Below are positions 1 to 7,156 of a stretch of 64,000 nucleotides of DNA, one piece after another. The notes under the pieces were generated by a model. That model worked only from the letters and a program-made list of their open reading frames with translations, was not told the origin of the DNA and made no database searches. The stretch is taken from contig JAWKYD010000010.1 in assembly GCA_041396685.1 (NCBI GenBank), positions 186,001-250,000 of the forward strand, in the 5' to 3' direction. A program made the translations under genes and the position numbers. The first letter of the stretch is position 1; every line of letters starts with the position of its first letter. This stretch comes from JAUIAI01 sp041396685 (GTDB lineage Bacteria; Pseudomonadota; Gammaproteobacteria; Burkholderiales; Burkholderiaceae_E).

Positions 1-324
1 CGTCGCCGAGCCGTTCGCTCTGGCGAAGCCTGCTCGCGACGGCACCTGCGGGCCATCGTCGCGACCACCCCGATCATCCAGTCCGAGGGCCAGGCCCAGA
101 ACACCCGCACCGATCAGCACTGCCGAGACCGGGTGCTCGCGCACCAGCCAGGCGCCGCGACTGAGTAGATCGGCCCGCTCCCCATCGCCGGCAAACATAT
201 CGAGCGCATCGCCCAGCAGATTCGGAGTCGACAGCCTCTCGGTCAGCGCATCGATGCGCTCGACGAGCCGGTCGCGTACTTCATCGAGTTCCTGCTCCGC
301 GTGTTCGGCCTCGCGCTGGCTCAT
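1..324 (-). CDS. DUF3618-like membrane-associated protein (partial, C-terminus beyond the window)
   Basis: The frame opens with ATG at 324 and stays open to the window edge (108 codons seen). The first ~35 residues are a charged, probably coiled segment rich in E and R. A predicted helix of small hydrophobic residues follows (AVLIGAGVLGLALGL), preceded by 'WLVREHPVSAVLIGAG', the pattern seen in DUF3618/YqjD-type proteins that attach to the inner membrane through a C-terminal helix. Its ATG overlaps the stop of the upstream holin-like gene (ATGA, 321-324), so it is the third gene of a translationally coupled operon. Family assignment is by pattern only; the biochemical role is unknown. Expression is probably sigma-54 dependent via the promoter at 1280-1293. 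Confidence 0.7.
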   Translation of the reverse strand, partial: MSQREAEHAEQELDEVRDRLVERIDALTERLSTPNLLGDALDMFAGDGERADLLSRGAWLVREHPVSAVLIGAGVLGLALGLDDRGGRDDGPQVPSRAGFARANGSAT

Positions 325-701
325 AAGGCCTCCTTCACGTGGCGCGCGCTGCGCCTGGCCGCCGCAATCGAACGATGTGGGCGCAGGTTCTCGAGCTTGA
401 GGTACTGCCTGCCGCTGATGAACAGGATGATGCCGATCAGCAGGAAGGCCAAGCCGAAAGCGAGCGTTGCACCGGGTCGGCCGATCGCCTGGGCCAGCCA
501 GTCGATCCCGGCCTGCACGAGCACGAACGCAGCGATTGCAAGACTCAGCAAGCCGGCGACCAGCCAGACCATGCCGGTCTGCAATTGCTGGACCTTCTCA
601 TTGGTCTCGGCGCGAATCAATCTGCCTTCCGCTCGTAACAAATCCGTGGTGTCGACCAAGATGCTGCCCATCTGTTCGACGATGACATCGACGCGGTTCA
701 T
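321..701 (-). CDS. YqjE / phage holin superfamily (DUF1469) membrane protein
   Basis: This 126-aa protein has an amphipathic N-terminal region (LLRAEGRLIRAETNEKVQQL) and two adjacent hydrophobic helices (about residues 45-68 and 75-95), the usual layout of the YqjE/Holin-X family. In enterobacteria YqjE is encoded between YqjD and YqjK, and the same order (YqjD-like, YqjE-like, third small protein) is seen here. It overlaps the upstream gene by 4 nt (698-701) and the downstream gene by 4 nt (321-324), so the three are translated as a unit. The family is commonly stress- or stationary-phase-induced; its molecular function is not established. Confidence 0.85.
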   Translation of the reverse strand: MNRVDVIVEQMGSILVDTTDLLRAEGRLIRAETNEKVQQLQTGMVWLVAGLLSLAIAAFVLVQAGIDWLAQAIGRPGATLAFGLAFLLIGIILFISGRQYLKLENLRPHRSIAAARRSARHVKEAL

Positions 702-1210
702 CGAAGATCTCCGGCAGCGGGCGTGGGCGTCGCGGCTGCCGCACCACCTCCCTGGGGCGACGGAAAGCCCTCGCGCGAGCGGGGGGGCCGGCGCGCCGCC
801 GGCGCGTCATCCGCATAGCGCAACAGGGTCGCCAGCGCATAACCGGCTCCGGCTAGCAGCCCACAGGTGATGACCGGATGCTCGCGCAACGCGCCAACCA
901 ACTGGCTGCCGAGCCGGTCGGGTGCGGCCCGGCTGAGACGTTTCGCAGACCGCGAAAGCGTGTCCGCAACACTGTCGAAGGTGTCGGCCGAGAGATCGTA
1001 ACCCTCGTCTCGTAAATGTCGCGCGCCTTCACCGACCGCCGCGCTGAGCGCACCGATATAGCGGTTGGACTGTTCACCGAACTGTTCGGCAGTGTTGTCG
1101 ACGGTCTCGCGAATGGCACGCTCGGTTTCATGCGCCATGTCACGAGAGGAATGCTGGATCTGCTCGGCGGCATTGGCCGTCGCGCCTTTGATCGAGTCGG
1201 TGATCGGCAT
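698..1210 (-). CDS. ElaB/YqjD/DUF883-like protein
   Basis: The 170-aa product begins MPITDSIKGATANAAEQI and has a long alanine/glutamate-rich amphipathic region (residues ~8-130) consistent with apolipoprotein-like helices. It ends in 'REHPVITCGLLAGAGYALATLLRY', the C-terminal membrane-anchor motif of the ElaB/YqjD group. YqjD-type proteins bind ribosomes at the inner membrane in stationary phase; that role is family knowledge, not shown here. Start choice: an AGGAG at 1219-1223 lies 8 nt from the ATG at 1210 but only 2 nt from the ATG at 1216, so 1210 is preferred. It is the first gene of the operon and lies 58 nt downstream of the predicted sigma-54 start site. The tail after the anchor is Pro/Ala-rich. 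Confidence 0.75.
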   Translation of the reverse strand: MPITDSIKGATANAAEQIQHSSRDMAHETERAIRETVDNTAEQFGEQSNRYIGALSAAVGEGARHLRDEGYDLSADTFDSVADTLSRSAKRLSRAAPDRLGSQLVGALREHPVITCGLLAGAGYALATLLRYADDAPAARRPPRSREGFPSPQGGGAAAATPTPAAGDLR

Positions 1211-1279
1211 GAGCATGGCTCCTGATCGTCACGGTTCATTGGTGGCAGCCGGACTGGCTGCCCCTCGGACGATGAAACC

Positions 1280-1293
1280 GCAAGTCGCGTGCC
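1280..1293 (-). promoter_or_regulatory. sigma-54 -24/-12 promoter for the YqjD-YqjE-DUF3618 operon
   Basis: The minus strand reads GGGCACG-CGAC-TTGC. GG is at 1293-1292, ten bases intervene, and GC is at 1281-1280. This matches the consensus TGGCACG-N4-TTGC at every position except the first T. The predicted start of transcription is about 1268, giving a 58-nt leader to the ATG at 1210. Confidence 0.8.
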
Positions 1294-1309
1294 CGTGCCA
1301 GTCGCCGGA

Positions 1310-2728
1310 TCAGTCCTCGTACTGGCGCAGCCGGTTATAGAGCGTCTTGGCGCTGATGCCCAGCATTTGCGCGCTCTTTTCGCGCGCCCCCTCGTTGAAC
1401 TCGAGCGTGGCCATGATCAGCAGGCGCTCAACCTCGGCGAGCGTCATACCCACGTGGATCGCGATCCGTGCGGTGTCGGCGACTGGCGCATCATTGGCCT
1501 GCACGGCCGTGGCCGGGGTCACCGCCGGTGCGTCGCGATCGGAGTCCGATGTGGGAATGCTGTCGGTTCCGATGGCCTCGCTCTCGGTCAGGATGGCCGC
1601 CCGATTGACCACGTTGCGCAACTCGCGCACGTTGCCTGGCCAGTCATAGGCCATCAATGCCTCGATGGCCGCAGGCGCGAAGGTCAGCCGGCGCTGCTCA
1701 CGCTCGTTCATCTCGGTCAGAAAGGCTTCCGCGATCAGAGGAATGTCCTCGACGCGCTCGCGCAGCGGCGGCAGCTCGATCTGAAATACGTTCAGGCGGT
1801 AATAGAGGTCCTCGCGCAGCAAGCCATCGGCAACCGCCTGGTAGGGGTCGCGATTGGTGGCCGCGACGATTCGGACATCGGTGGCGATCGCCACATCGGA
1901 GCCCACCCGGCTGAACACACCGGTCTCGAGAACGCGTAGCAGTCTGACCTGCAACTCGGCCGGCATCTCGGTGATCTCGTCGAGGAACAAGGTGCCGCCG
2001 TCCGCCTGCTCGAAGATTCCCTTGTGTTGTTTGATCGCGCCGGTGAAGCTTCCCTTCTCGTGACCGAACAACTCGCTCTCGATCAGCTGCTCCGAAATGG
2101 CGCCGCAGTTGATGGCCTTGAAGGGCTCGTTACGTCGCCGGCTCAGGCGATGGATCGCATCGGCGACCAATTCCTTTCCGGTACCGCTTTCGCCCACCAC
2201 CAGGACACTGACCGACGTTGGCGCGACCTTGCGGATCTGCCGATAGATCTCGCGCATCACGGCCGAGCCACCACGCATGCGCGCGAGACCGTCGGTTCGT
2301 TCATCGGGCGGCGGAACCGGCGCCAGTTCGGGAGGCGGCCATCCGCCGCCATCGGACACGGCTTCTTCGCGCGCGACGAGCGCACGCGCGATGGCGCGCT
2401 CGAGCAGCGCGACATTGACCGGCTTGATCAGGTAATCGCTGGCGCCGAGGCGAAGCGCCTGCACGCTCGTTTCGACCGAGGCATGGCCGGTGATGAGGAT
2501 GACCTCGGCATGAGAACCGACGGCGTCGCTTTCGCCGAACAGATCGAGGCCGGAGCCATCCGGTAACTGCAGATCGAGCAGGATGATGTCAGGCTCGTGC
2601 ACGACGAGTTGCTGGCGCGCGTCGGCGAGATCGCTGGCCAATGCACATGCATGGCCCTTGTCCTCGCAGATGGCCGCCATCATCTCGGCGGAATTGCGAT
2701 CGTCTTCGACGATCAGGATGCTCGCCAT
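1310..2728 (-). CDS. NtrC-family sigma-54-dependent response regulator
   Basis: The 472-aa protein has three parts. A receiver domain occupies residues 1-120 (acidic D9-D10, phospho-acceptor D52 in LLDLQLPDGSG, K102 in YLIKP). An AAA+ sigma-54-interaction domain follows, with Walker A GESGTGKE 179-186, the sigma-54 contact loop GSFTGA 226-231, Walker B GGTLFLDE and arginine-finger segment REDLYYRLN. A Fis-type HTH closes it (EKSAQMLGISAKTLYNRL). The loop is GSFTGA rather than GAFTGA, a tolerated variant. The start at 2728 (MASILIVEDD) fits the receiver fold; the frame extends upstream but that part has no domain. It is the obvious candidate activator for the sigma-54 promoters around it. No kinase is adjacent; the nearest is more than 7 kb away. 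Confidence 0.93.
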   Translation of the reverse strand: MASILIVEDDRNSAEMMAAICEDKGHACALASDLADARQQLVVHEPDIILLDLQLPDGSGLDLFGESDAVGSHAEVILITGHASVETSVQALRLGASDYLIKPVNVALLERAIARALVAREEAVSDGGGWPPPELAPVPPPDERTDGLARMRGGSAVMREIYRQIRKVAPTSVSVLVVGESGTGKELVADAIHRLSRRRNEPFKAINCGAISEQLIESELFGHEKGSFTGAIKQHKGIFEQADGGTLFLDEITEMPAELQVRLLRVLETGVFSRVGSDVAIATDVRIVAATNRDPYQAVADGLLREDLYYRLNVFQIELPPLRERVEDIPLIAEAFLTEMNEREQRRLTFAPAAIEALMAYDWPGNVRELRNVVNRAAILTESEAIGTDSIPTSDSDRDAPAVTPATAVQANDAPVADTARIAIHVGMTLAEVERLLIMATLEFNEGAREKSAQMLGISAKTLYNRLRQYED

Positions 2729-3057
2729 GCTGGTCCGTAGTGGGTCGATCAGAGATTGGTCGAGCCCCACCGCGCGAGTCACCTGGAAACCAGTGTGCGC
2801 GGCTCGGTACGACAGAAAGCCATCTAGCAAACGCTCGAGCGGGGCCGGGCGCATTGGCTACCGGAGCGTGATTCGAAGACCGACGGCGGGCCACTGGCCA
2901 AAAAGAATTTTGCCGCGATCGACTTTATCTGTCTACGCAATCCCGGTCAACCTGGCGGGATAAGGCTTGCCGCGCCCGTCCCGCATGGCAGCAAGCTGGC
3001 GAGACGGACCCGTCCATGCGACCGCGCGTCGCGCGCGGTCGCTGGCTGCAGACGCCC
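2729..3057. other. Intergenic region upstream of the response regulator
   Basis: This stretch of about 330 bases has no convincing gene. It separates the entericidin stop from the response-regulator start. It contains a sigma-70-like promoter on the minus strand (2907-2935). I saw no -24/-12 element pointing toward the regulator. Confidence 0.5.
2907..2935 (-). promoter_or_regulatory. Possible sigma-70 promoter of the response regulator
   Basis: On the minus strand TAGACA (2935-2930) and CAAAAT (2912-2907) are separated by exactly 17 bases, in one of the few AT-richer spots nearby. They match TTGACA/TATAAT at 5/6 and 4/6. The leader would be about 170 nt. If correct, the activator is made independently of sigma-54. 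Confidence 0.4.
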
Positions 3058-3195
3058 CTATTTGTGGCGGTCCGCTGCATTCTCCAGTTTCTTGCCGCCC
3101 GCCTGGATGTCTTCGCCCATGCCACCCATCGTGTTGCAGGCTGACACGAACAGACCGGTGGCAAGCATCAGAATCAGCATCTTGAACGGTTTCAT
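3058..3195 (-). CDS. Entericidin A/B family small lipoprotein
   Basis: The 45-aa ORF encodes MKPFKMLILMLATGLFVSAC followed by NTMGGMGEDIQAGGKKLENAADRHK. The N-terminus is a lipoprotein signal ending in a lipobox with Cys20. The mature 26 residues have the Gly/Asp...GGKKLE-AA pattern of entericidins (EcnA/EcnB), small outer-membrane lipoproteins linked to stress and stationary phase. An AAGGAG lies 6 nt upstream of the ATG. The start overlaps the stop of the upstream Pro-rich gene (ATGA, 3192-3195), so the two are probably coupled. EcnB is regulated by RpoS in E. coli; here the context suggests sigma-54 instead. Confidence 0.9.
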   Translation of the reverse strand: MKPFKMLILMLATGLFVSACNTMGGMGEDIQAGGKKLENAADRHK

Positions 3196-3437
3196 GACAA
3201 CTCCTTTTCGCTATGGGGCTGGAAGTTCCGTGTCCCGCGTCGGGCCCCTGTCCCGCGGGCAGACGGCCCACCGAGCTTTCCGAGCTTCTTTTCATCGGGC
3301 TGGGTCGGCTTGCCTGGCAATTTCACCGGGGGCGAGGGTACCGGCGCGTCGGGTGGCTTTTTCTCCGGTGCCTCATCGGGTGGCGGACGCACCGGTGGTT
3401 CCGGCGTTCCGTTCACCTGCTGATCGACTGTGTTCAT
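3192..3437 (-). CDS. Small proline-rich hypothetical protein
   Basis: The 81-aa product starts MNTVDQQVNGTPEPPVRPPPDEAPEKK. It is rich in P, K and E throughout, with no signal peptide, membrane helix or recognised domain, and is probably disordered. An AGGGA precedes the chosen ATG at 3437; the frame is open further upstream to 3512 but that would run through the hairpin at 3461-3513. It overlaps the entericidin gene by 4 nt. No sigma-54 element was found directly upstream, so it may be reached by read-through from the LEA/PepSY-like gene. Function unknown. Confidence 0.5.
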   Translation of the reverse strand: MNTVDQQVNGTPEPPVRPPPDEAPEKKPPDAPVPSPPVKLPGKPTQPDEKKLGKLGGPSARGTGARRGTRNFQPHSEKELS

Positions 3438-3460
3438 CGCGTCTTTCCCTCGCTTGCCCG

Positions 3461-3513
3461 AGTGATCGAAAGGGCCACCGCAGCAGCTGCGGCCGGCCCT
3501 TGTCTCGATCACT
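3461..3513. terminator. Long imperfect hairpin at the 3' end of the LEA/PepSY-like gene
   Basis: The arms are AGTGATCGA (3461-3469) with TCGATCACT (3505-3513), AAGGGCC (3470-3476) with GGCCCTT (3495-3501), and CCGCAG (3478-3483) with CTGCGG (3487-3492). Together they make about 22 paired bases around a CAG loop. The stop codon of the gene ending at 3509 lies inside the outer arm. No long T tract follows, so it may be an mRNA-processing or attenuating structure rather than a simple terminator. Confidence 0.55.
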
Positions 3514-4558
3514 CCTCGCCCAGCGCGCGCTCGGTCGCCTGCGACTGCCAGACGTTGGCCGTCACATCGACGGTCCGCGCCACGCCACTGGTGGGATCAC
3601 GATCCACTTGCACCTCGAAGCTGTTTCTCGCTTTGACGATCTCGAACTCCAGATAGGTTGGCTCGCGATCATTGATCGACGTGACCTGGTAGCCCTCCTG
3701 CTGCAGCTTGTTGGTCAGATCTGTCGTGGACATGCCTGGTTTGAGCACCGCTTCGAGACGCTGCTTCTCGTTGCCCATGTCCTGAGCGTAGGTACGATCT
3801 CGGTAACGATCGCCGACCGATCGGTCATAGGCGACGGCGCCGGGCCGATAGTCGGCCTCGTTCATCGCACGCTTGGTCTCGGCCGCACGCCAGAGGTTGC
3901 TGCTGACGTCGACGGAACTCGCCTTGCTGGTGCCGTCGTTGAAGTCGAGCTGAACCTCGTAGCTGGTGTCGCCCTTGACCACCTCGTATTCGATCTCGTC
4001 GTCCGATTGCTCGTTGATCGCGGTGATCATGTAGCCGGCATTCTCGATCGCAGCGCGATAGCCGTCGCGTGTGTTGACCGCTCTGAGTTGCTCGGCGAGC
4101 TGCTCCTTCGCGTCGGTGTACCGGCCCATGTGGGCCCGGTCGCTCCACGACTCGAACCGCCTGCCCGCCTGATCCATCGTGCGATCGGTGGCCGCTGCCG
4201 CGCTTCGTACGCCTTCGCGGGCGTTTTCGGTCATATTGGCGGCGCCTTGTTTAACATCATTGGCGACATCGCGCGTGGCCTGAGCGGTATCCTGCGCGGC
4301 GTCCCTTACCGCATTGCCCGCTTCGCGAGTGGTCTCACGCGCGCTCTGCATCGCATCACGTCCCACTTCCTGGGTCTTGCTGGTGGCGTCGCTGGCAGCC
4401 TGTTTCATTTTCGCGCCGGCATCTCCGGTTGCCGGAGGCGGTGTCATTCCGGTGCTGCGCGTCGAATCGCTCGTGCCATCCGCGGCATTGGCCGCACCGA
4501 ACACGCCCGCAACGGCGATGGCCACGGCAAGTCGCTGAATCGGTCGTTCGAACTTCAT
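3509..4558 (-). CDS. Secreted LEA-like protein with two tandem PepSY-like domains
   Basis: The 349-aa protein starts MKFERPIQRLAVAIAVAGVFGAANA, a Sec signal peptide cut after ANA. Residues ~45-125 are an Ala/Asp/Lys-rich helical stretch of LEA/apolipoprotein character (KQAASDATSKTQEVGRDA...). Two homologous ~75-residue domains follow. Each has a 'GYRAAIENAGYMITAIN...EIEYEVVKGDTSYEVQLDF' or 'TDLTNKLQQEGYQVTSIN...LEFEIVKARNSFEVQVD' core and ends in V-DVSSNLW or V-DVTANVW, so this is a tandem duplication resembling PepSY/DUF2874 folds. An AGGAG lies 6 nt before the ATG at 4558. A sigma-54 promoter lies 50 nt upstream. It is likely a periplasmic stress protectant; the function is inferred. Confidence 0.7.
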   Translation of the reverse strand: MKFERPIQRLAVAIAVAGVFGAANAADGTSDSTRSTGMTPPPATGDAGAKMKQAASDATSKTQEVGRDAMQSARETTREAGNAVRDAAQDTAQATRDVANDVKQGAANMTENAREGVRSAAAATDRTMDQAGRRFESWSDRAHMGRYTDAKEQLAEQLRAVNTRDGYRAAIENAGYMITAINEQSDDEIEYEVVKGDTSYEVQLDFNDGTSKASSVDVSSNLWRAAETKRAMNEADYRPGAVAYDRSVGDRYRDRTYAQDMGNEKQRLEAVLKPGMSTTDLTNKLQQEGYQVTSINDREPTYLEFEIVKARNSFEVQVDRDPTSGVARTVDVTANVWQSQATERALGEE

Positions 4559-4619
4559 TTCATTCTCCTGATATTTGGTTGGGTTCAGCGGGCACTGACG
4601 TCCCGGCAATTCGCCATTC

Positions 4620-4633
4620 GCAAGCGCTGTGCC
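4620..4633 (-). promoter_or_regulatory. sigma-54 -24/-12 promoter for the LEA/PepSY-like gene
   Basis: The minus strand reads AGGCACA-GCGC-TTGC, with GG at 4633-4632, ten bases, then GC at 4621-4620. The predicted start is about 4608, 50 nt before the ATG at 4558. Confidence 0.75.
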
Positions 4634-4892
4634 TGCGTTCTGGTCCTCGTGCATTCGCGGAAATCCTGTGCTCGTGGGCTGCGGCGCCGCGCCGTCGGCG
4701 GGGGGCGGCCCATCGGCAAGGCGCGTCCGGCGACCGGCGCACCGCGGTGAGACGCGAAGGCGATCGACGTGCCGGACGCATTCGGAAACGAAGCTTTCAG
4801 TCCGGACACCGACTGCAACGGACGGCCGCTTCCCCCTCGGCCCGAGCCCCTCGAATGCGGCGATCCCTGCAGCTGTCATCGCTTCGGGCGCG

Positions 4893-4906
4893 GGCACGTG
4901 AATTGC
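4893..4906 (+). promoter_or_regulatory. sigma-54 -24/-12 promoter upstream of the long CsbD frame
   Basis: The plus strand reads GGGCACG-TGAA-TTGC, a near-perfect match, with GG at 4893-4894 and GC at 4905-4906. The predicted start is about 4918. The first well-placed ribosome binding site downstream is GGGAG at 5021-5025, before the ATG at 5032. Confidence 0.75.
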
Positions 4907-5031
4907 GGGCGCGGCTTTGTTTAGCGGTTTGCGCGTGGATCCGCCCGAGTGGTTCGCGCGTGCATTCGCCCGAGACCGTATGAGTCAGTCTTTACCGTGC
5001 GAACGACCAGCCAATGCCGAGGGAGATTGGA

Positions 5032-5676
5032 ATGACTTCAGGAACCAAGAGCGGCAAGCCCGACGATGTCTGGTTCGCGCCGAGTGCGCCGAAGGTTTTC
5101 GCGGCGGTAGTCATCCTGGCCGGTTGGACCTGGGGGCCGTGGTCGTCGCCGGGGTCGGCACGCCCGCCGGGGCTCGCATCGAACACAGAGGTGCCGCAAA
5201 CGCAGGTCGAGTCTGCGGCGCCGATACCTGCCGAGGCGCCGCCGCGGCACTCTCGCTTCAAACCCGCGGCCGGCGACGCAACGCTCCCCGCGACGCCTCG
5301 GCGCGCTCATTCACCGGTCGTGATCGGCGGCCAGTCGGCTTCTCACCTGAGGCCGGTCAAGGTGCCTCTCGACGTCGTGTCCTTCCAGCGGTCCCGGCCG
5401 CGGGCATACCGTTTGCCTCAGTGCTGCGCGGCCGTGTGGTCGCAATTCTCTCGGCATCCTCAGGAGTGCATCGTGAACTGGAATCAAATCGAAGGAAACT
5501 GGAAGATTTTCAGGGGGAAGATCAGGGAGCAGTGGGGTGATCTCACGGACGACGATCTCGACGAGATCGCCGGTCGCCGTGATCAACTGATCGGGCATGT
5601 GCAACGACGCTACGGCATTGCGCGCGAGGAAGCCGAGCGGCAGGTCGAGGCTTGGTCGCGGTCCGATTTGAGTTGA
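5032..5676 (+). CDS. Possible long form: single-pass membrane segment in frame with CsbD
   Basis: The frame begins MTSGTKSGKPDDVWFAPSAP, has one hydrophobic segment (VFAAVVILAGWTWGPW, residues ~23-38), then about 105 low-complexity Pro/Ala/Arg-rich residues, and runs without a stop into the 67-aa CsbD domain. GGGAG lies 6 nt before the ATG and a sigma-54 promoter lies 126 nt upstream. Against it: the middle has no recognisable domain, and a second sigma-54 promoter plus ribosome binding site within the frame serve the short CsbD. It may be a real membrane-anchored long isoform, a small membrane protein whose stop has been lost, or a chance open frame. Confidence 0.35.
   Translation: MTSGTKSGKPDDVWFAPSAPKVFAAVVILAGWTWGPWSSPGSARPPGLASNTEVPQTQVESAAPIPAEAPPRHSRFKPAAGDATLPATPRRAHSPVVIGGQSASHLRPVKVPLDVVSFQRSRPRAYRLPQCCAAVWSQFSRHPQECIVNWNQIEGNWKIFRGKIREQWGDLTDDDLDEIAGRRDQLIGHVQRRYGIAREEAERQVEAWSRSDLS
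5403..5416 (+). promoter_or_regulatory. sigma-54 -24/-12 promoter for csbD
   Basis: The plus strand reads GGGCATA-CCGT-TTGC, with GG at 5403-5404, ten bases, then GC at 5415-5416. The predicted start is about 5428, 45 nt before the GTG at 5473. It supports the short CsbD frame as an independent gene. Confidence 0.7.
5473..5676 (+). CDS. CsbD family stress protein
   Basis: The 67-aa product starts with GTG, VNWNQIEGNWKIFRGKIREQ, followed by WGDLTDDDLDEIAGRRDQLIGHVQ. This is the canonical CsbD/YjbJ sequence (N-W-IEG-WK--KGK---WG-LTDDDL--I-G). The family is small, highly charged and strongly induced by general stress in many bacteria; its molecular function is unknown. CAGGAG at 5461-5466 sits 6 nt before the GTG, and the leader from the predicted sigma-54 start is 45 nt. 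It converges with the BrkB gene, with only 8 nt between stops. Confidence 0.9.
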   Translation: MNWNQIEGNWKIFRGKIREQWGDLTDDDLDEIAGRRDQLIGHVQRRYGIAREEAERQVEAWSRSDLS

Positions 5677-5684
5677 TTCCGCGG

Positions 5685-6854
5685 TCAATGGATGCGCGCA
5701 CGGTTGCGGCGGATTGCCCGACCGCGCGCGACCGTGGCGCCCGCGAGAGCGAGCGCCGACACCGCCAGGTAGATGCGGGTCAGATCTCGCTTCTCGGGCC
5801 TGCCGGGGCGGGCGGAGAATGCACGTCGGCGGCGGGCGAATCGGATGGGGCTGGCGAACGCGGGTTTGTCCAGACCGGCGTCACCCAGGGCGTGGCGAGG
5901 GCGGCCGATGTCGTCGGCCATCGTGGCGCCACGCAGGCCCATCGGACGGAAGGGTCCTATCGTGGTGTCGCGCGAGGTCTGATGCTCGATCTCGGCATTG
6001 AGTTCCGCGCCCAGGATCAACAGAATGGACAGCAGCCAGATCCAGGTCATGAACGCGATGATCGCGCCCAGCGAGCCGTAGGTCTTGTCGTAGAAGCCGA
6101 AGTTGTTCAAGTACCAGGCGAACAGCCACGAACCGACCGTGCCGAGAATCAATGCCACAGTGGCGCCCGGAAACAGCCAGCGCCATTGCGCATGACGGCG
6201 GCTCGCGCCCCAACGATACAGTAGCAAGACGGCCGCATAGACGGCAAAGAGCAGCACTCCGGTGCTGACCAGTGCGACCACCCGCGCGTGTCCCCCGTTC
6301 GTGCTCAGTCGCTCGACGATGGTGGGTACGGCCACCACCAACAGGGTTGCCAGGCTGAACAGAAAGATGAATGACAAAGTCATGAACATGGTGACCACGG
6401 TCAGCCATGCGAAGCTGCGCTTCTCGGCCTCTTCGTAGGCCACGTTCATGGCCTCGAACAGGCCCTTCATGCCCGCATTTGCCGCCCACAAGGTGGCGCC
6501 CAGCGACAAGACCACCGCGATACCCAGACGGTCGTTGCCGACCATTGCGACGGTCGTCAGTTGCTCGCGCACGACGTCCAGTACCGCTGCCGGCACGAAC
6601 GGATCGAGGTAGGCGAGCTGGTTCGCGATCGTGGCGGGGTCGGCCAGCAGGCCGTAGAACGACACCGCTGACGAGAGCGCCGGTGTGGCTGCCAGAAGTG
6701 CGTAATAGGTGACCCCGGCGGAGACCAGCAGAACCCGATCCTCGATCACCTCGCGAAACAGGCGCGCGAAGACATCGAGCCAGCCTTCCAAGGGAATGTG
6801 CCAGGGCCATCTGGCCCCGCGGCCCCGGTCCACTACCACAGGTGTTGTTTGCAT
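5685..6854 (-). CDS. YihY/virulence factor BrkB family membrane protein
   Basis: The 389-aa protein begins MQTTPVVVDRGRGARWPWHI. It carries the BrkB signature region (DRVLLVSAGVTYYALLAATPALSSAVSFYGL) and about six hydrophobic helices, ending with 'WYLNNFGFYDKTYGSLGAIIAFMTWIWLLSILLILGAELNAEIE', the conserved YihY C-terminal motif. A ~70-residue polar tail follows, rich in Arg and with a late hydrophobic stretch (LAVSALALAGATVA). A GTG at 6908 would extend the frame, but it lies upstream of the predicted sigma-54 start (6897), so the ATG at 6854 is preferred. The family is an inner-membrane protein of uncertain function, often grouped with stress genes. Confidence 0.9.
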   Translation of the reverse strand: MQTTPVVVDRGRGARWPWHIPLEGWLDVFARLFREVIEDRVLLVSAGVTYYALLAATPALSSAVSFYGLLADPATIANQLAYLDPFVPAAVLDVVREQLTTVAMVGNDRLGIAVVLSLGATLWAANAGMKGLFEAMNVAYEEAEKRSFAWLTVVTMFMTLSFIFLFSLATLLVVAVPTIVERLSTNGGHARVVALVSTGVLLFAVYAAVLLLYRWGASRRHAQWRWLFPGATVALILGTVGSWLFAWYLNNFGFYDKTYGSLGAIIAFMTWIWLLSILLILGAELNAEIEHQTSRDTTIGPFRPMGLRGATMADDIGRPRHALGDAGLDKPAFASPIRFARRRRAFSARPGRPEKRDLTRIYLAVSALALAGATVARGRAIRRNRARIH

Positions 6855-6908
6855 TTGATCGCCGATCGTCGCCGACCGGCGCCGGTTGGTCGCGACCGCG
6901 TGTGTCAC

Positions 6909-6922
6909 GCAATTGATGTGCC
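6909..6922 (-). promoter_or_regulatory. sigma-54 -24/-12 promoter for the BrkB gene
   Basis: The minus strand reads GGGCACA-TCAA-TTGC, with GG at 6922-6921 and GC at 6910-6909. The predicted start is about 6897, 43 nt before the ATG at 6854, and it rules out the GTG at 6908 as the start on this transcript. Confidence 0.75.
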
Positions 6923-7027
6923 CGCCGCACAGGCACGTCTGGCGGCCTCGTCGTTAGTGCAATCGGGTGCGATAACGTGCGATCTTCGAGCAAGAATGGG
7001 ACCCTTGGTGTCGTACCCCCGGGGTCG

Positions 7028-7041
7028 GGTGCGCTTCTTGC
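7028..7041 (+). promoter_or_regulatory. Probable sigma-54 promoter for the AI-2E-type permease
   Basis: The plus strand reads GGGTGCG-CTTC-TTGC, with GG at 7028-7029 and GC at 7040-7041. The -12 half is perfect and the -24 half has three departures from TGGCACG. The predicted start is about 7053. It lies back-to-back with the BrkB promoter. Confidence 0.5.
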
Positions 7042-7156
7042 CACTCGATCCCCCGGAGGGTTCCGTGTTGCGACCATCGAAAGATGATGGCGCGTTTGCG
7101 CCGGTCGGTCGATGCGTTCGGCTCACGTCCGAAACATGAACGTCGCGGGGTCGAAT

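Larger units (their letters stand above)
4559..5031. other. Divergent intergenic region carrying two sigma-54 promoters
   Basis: About 470 bases separate the minus-strand LEA/PepSY-like gene from the plus-strand CsbD unit. Open frames here look like chance consequences of high GC. The recognisable content is two -24/-12 promoters pointing outward (4620-4633 minus, 4893-4906 plus). Confidence 0.55.

Noticed and set aside
2957..2970. GG-N10-GC with TTGC on the plus strand
   Set aside because: The -24 half is CGGGATA, far from TGGCACG, and no plus-strand gene follows.
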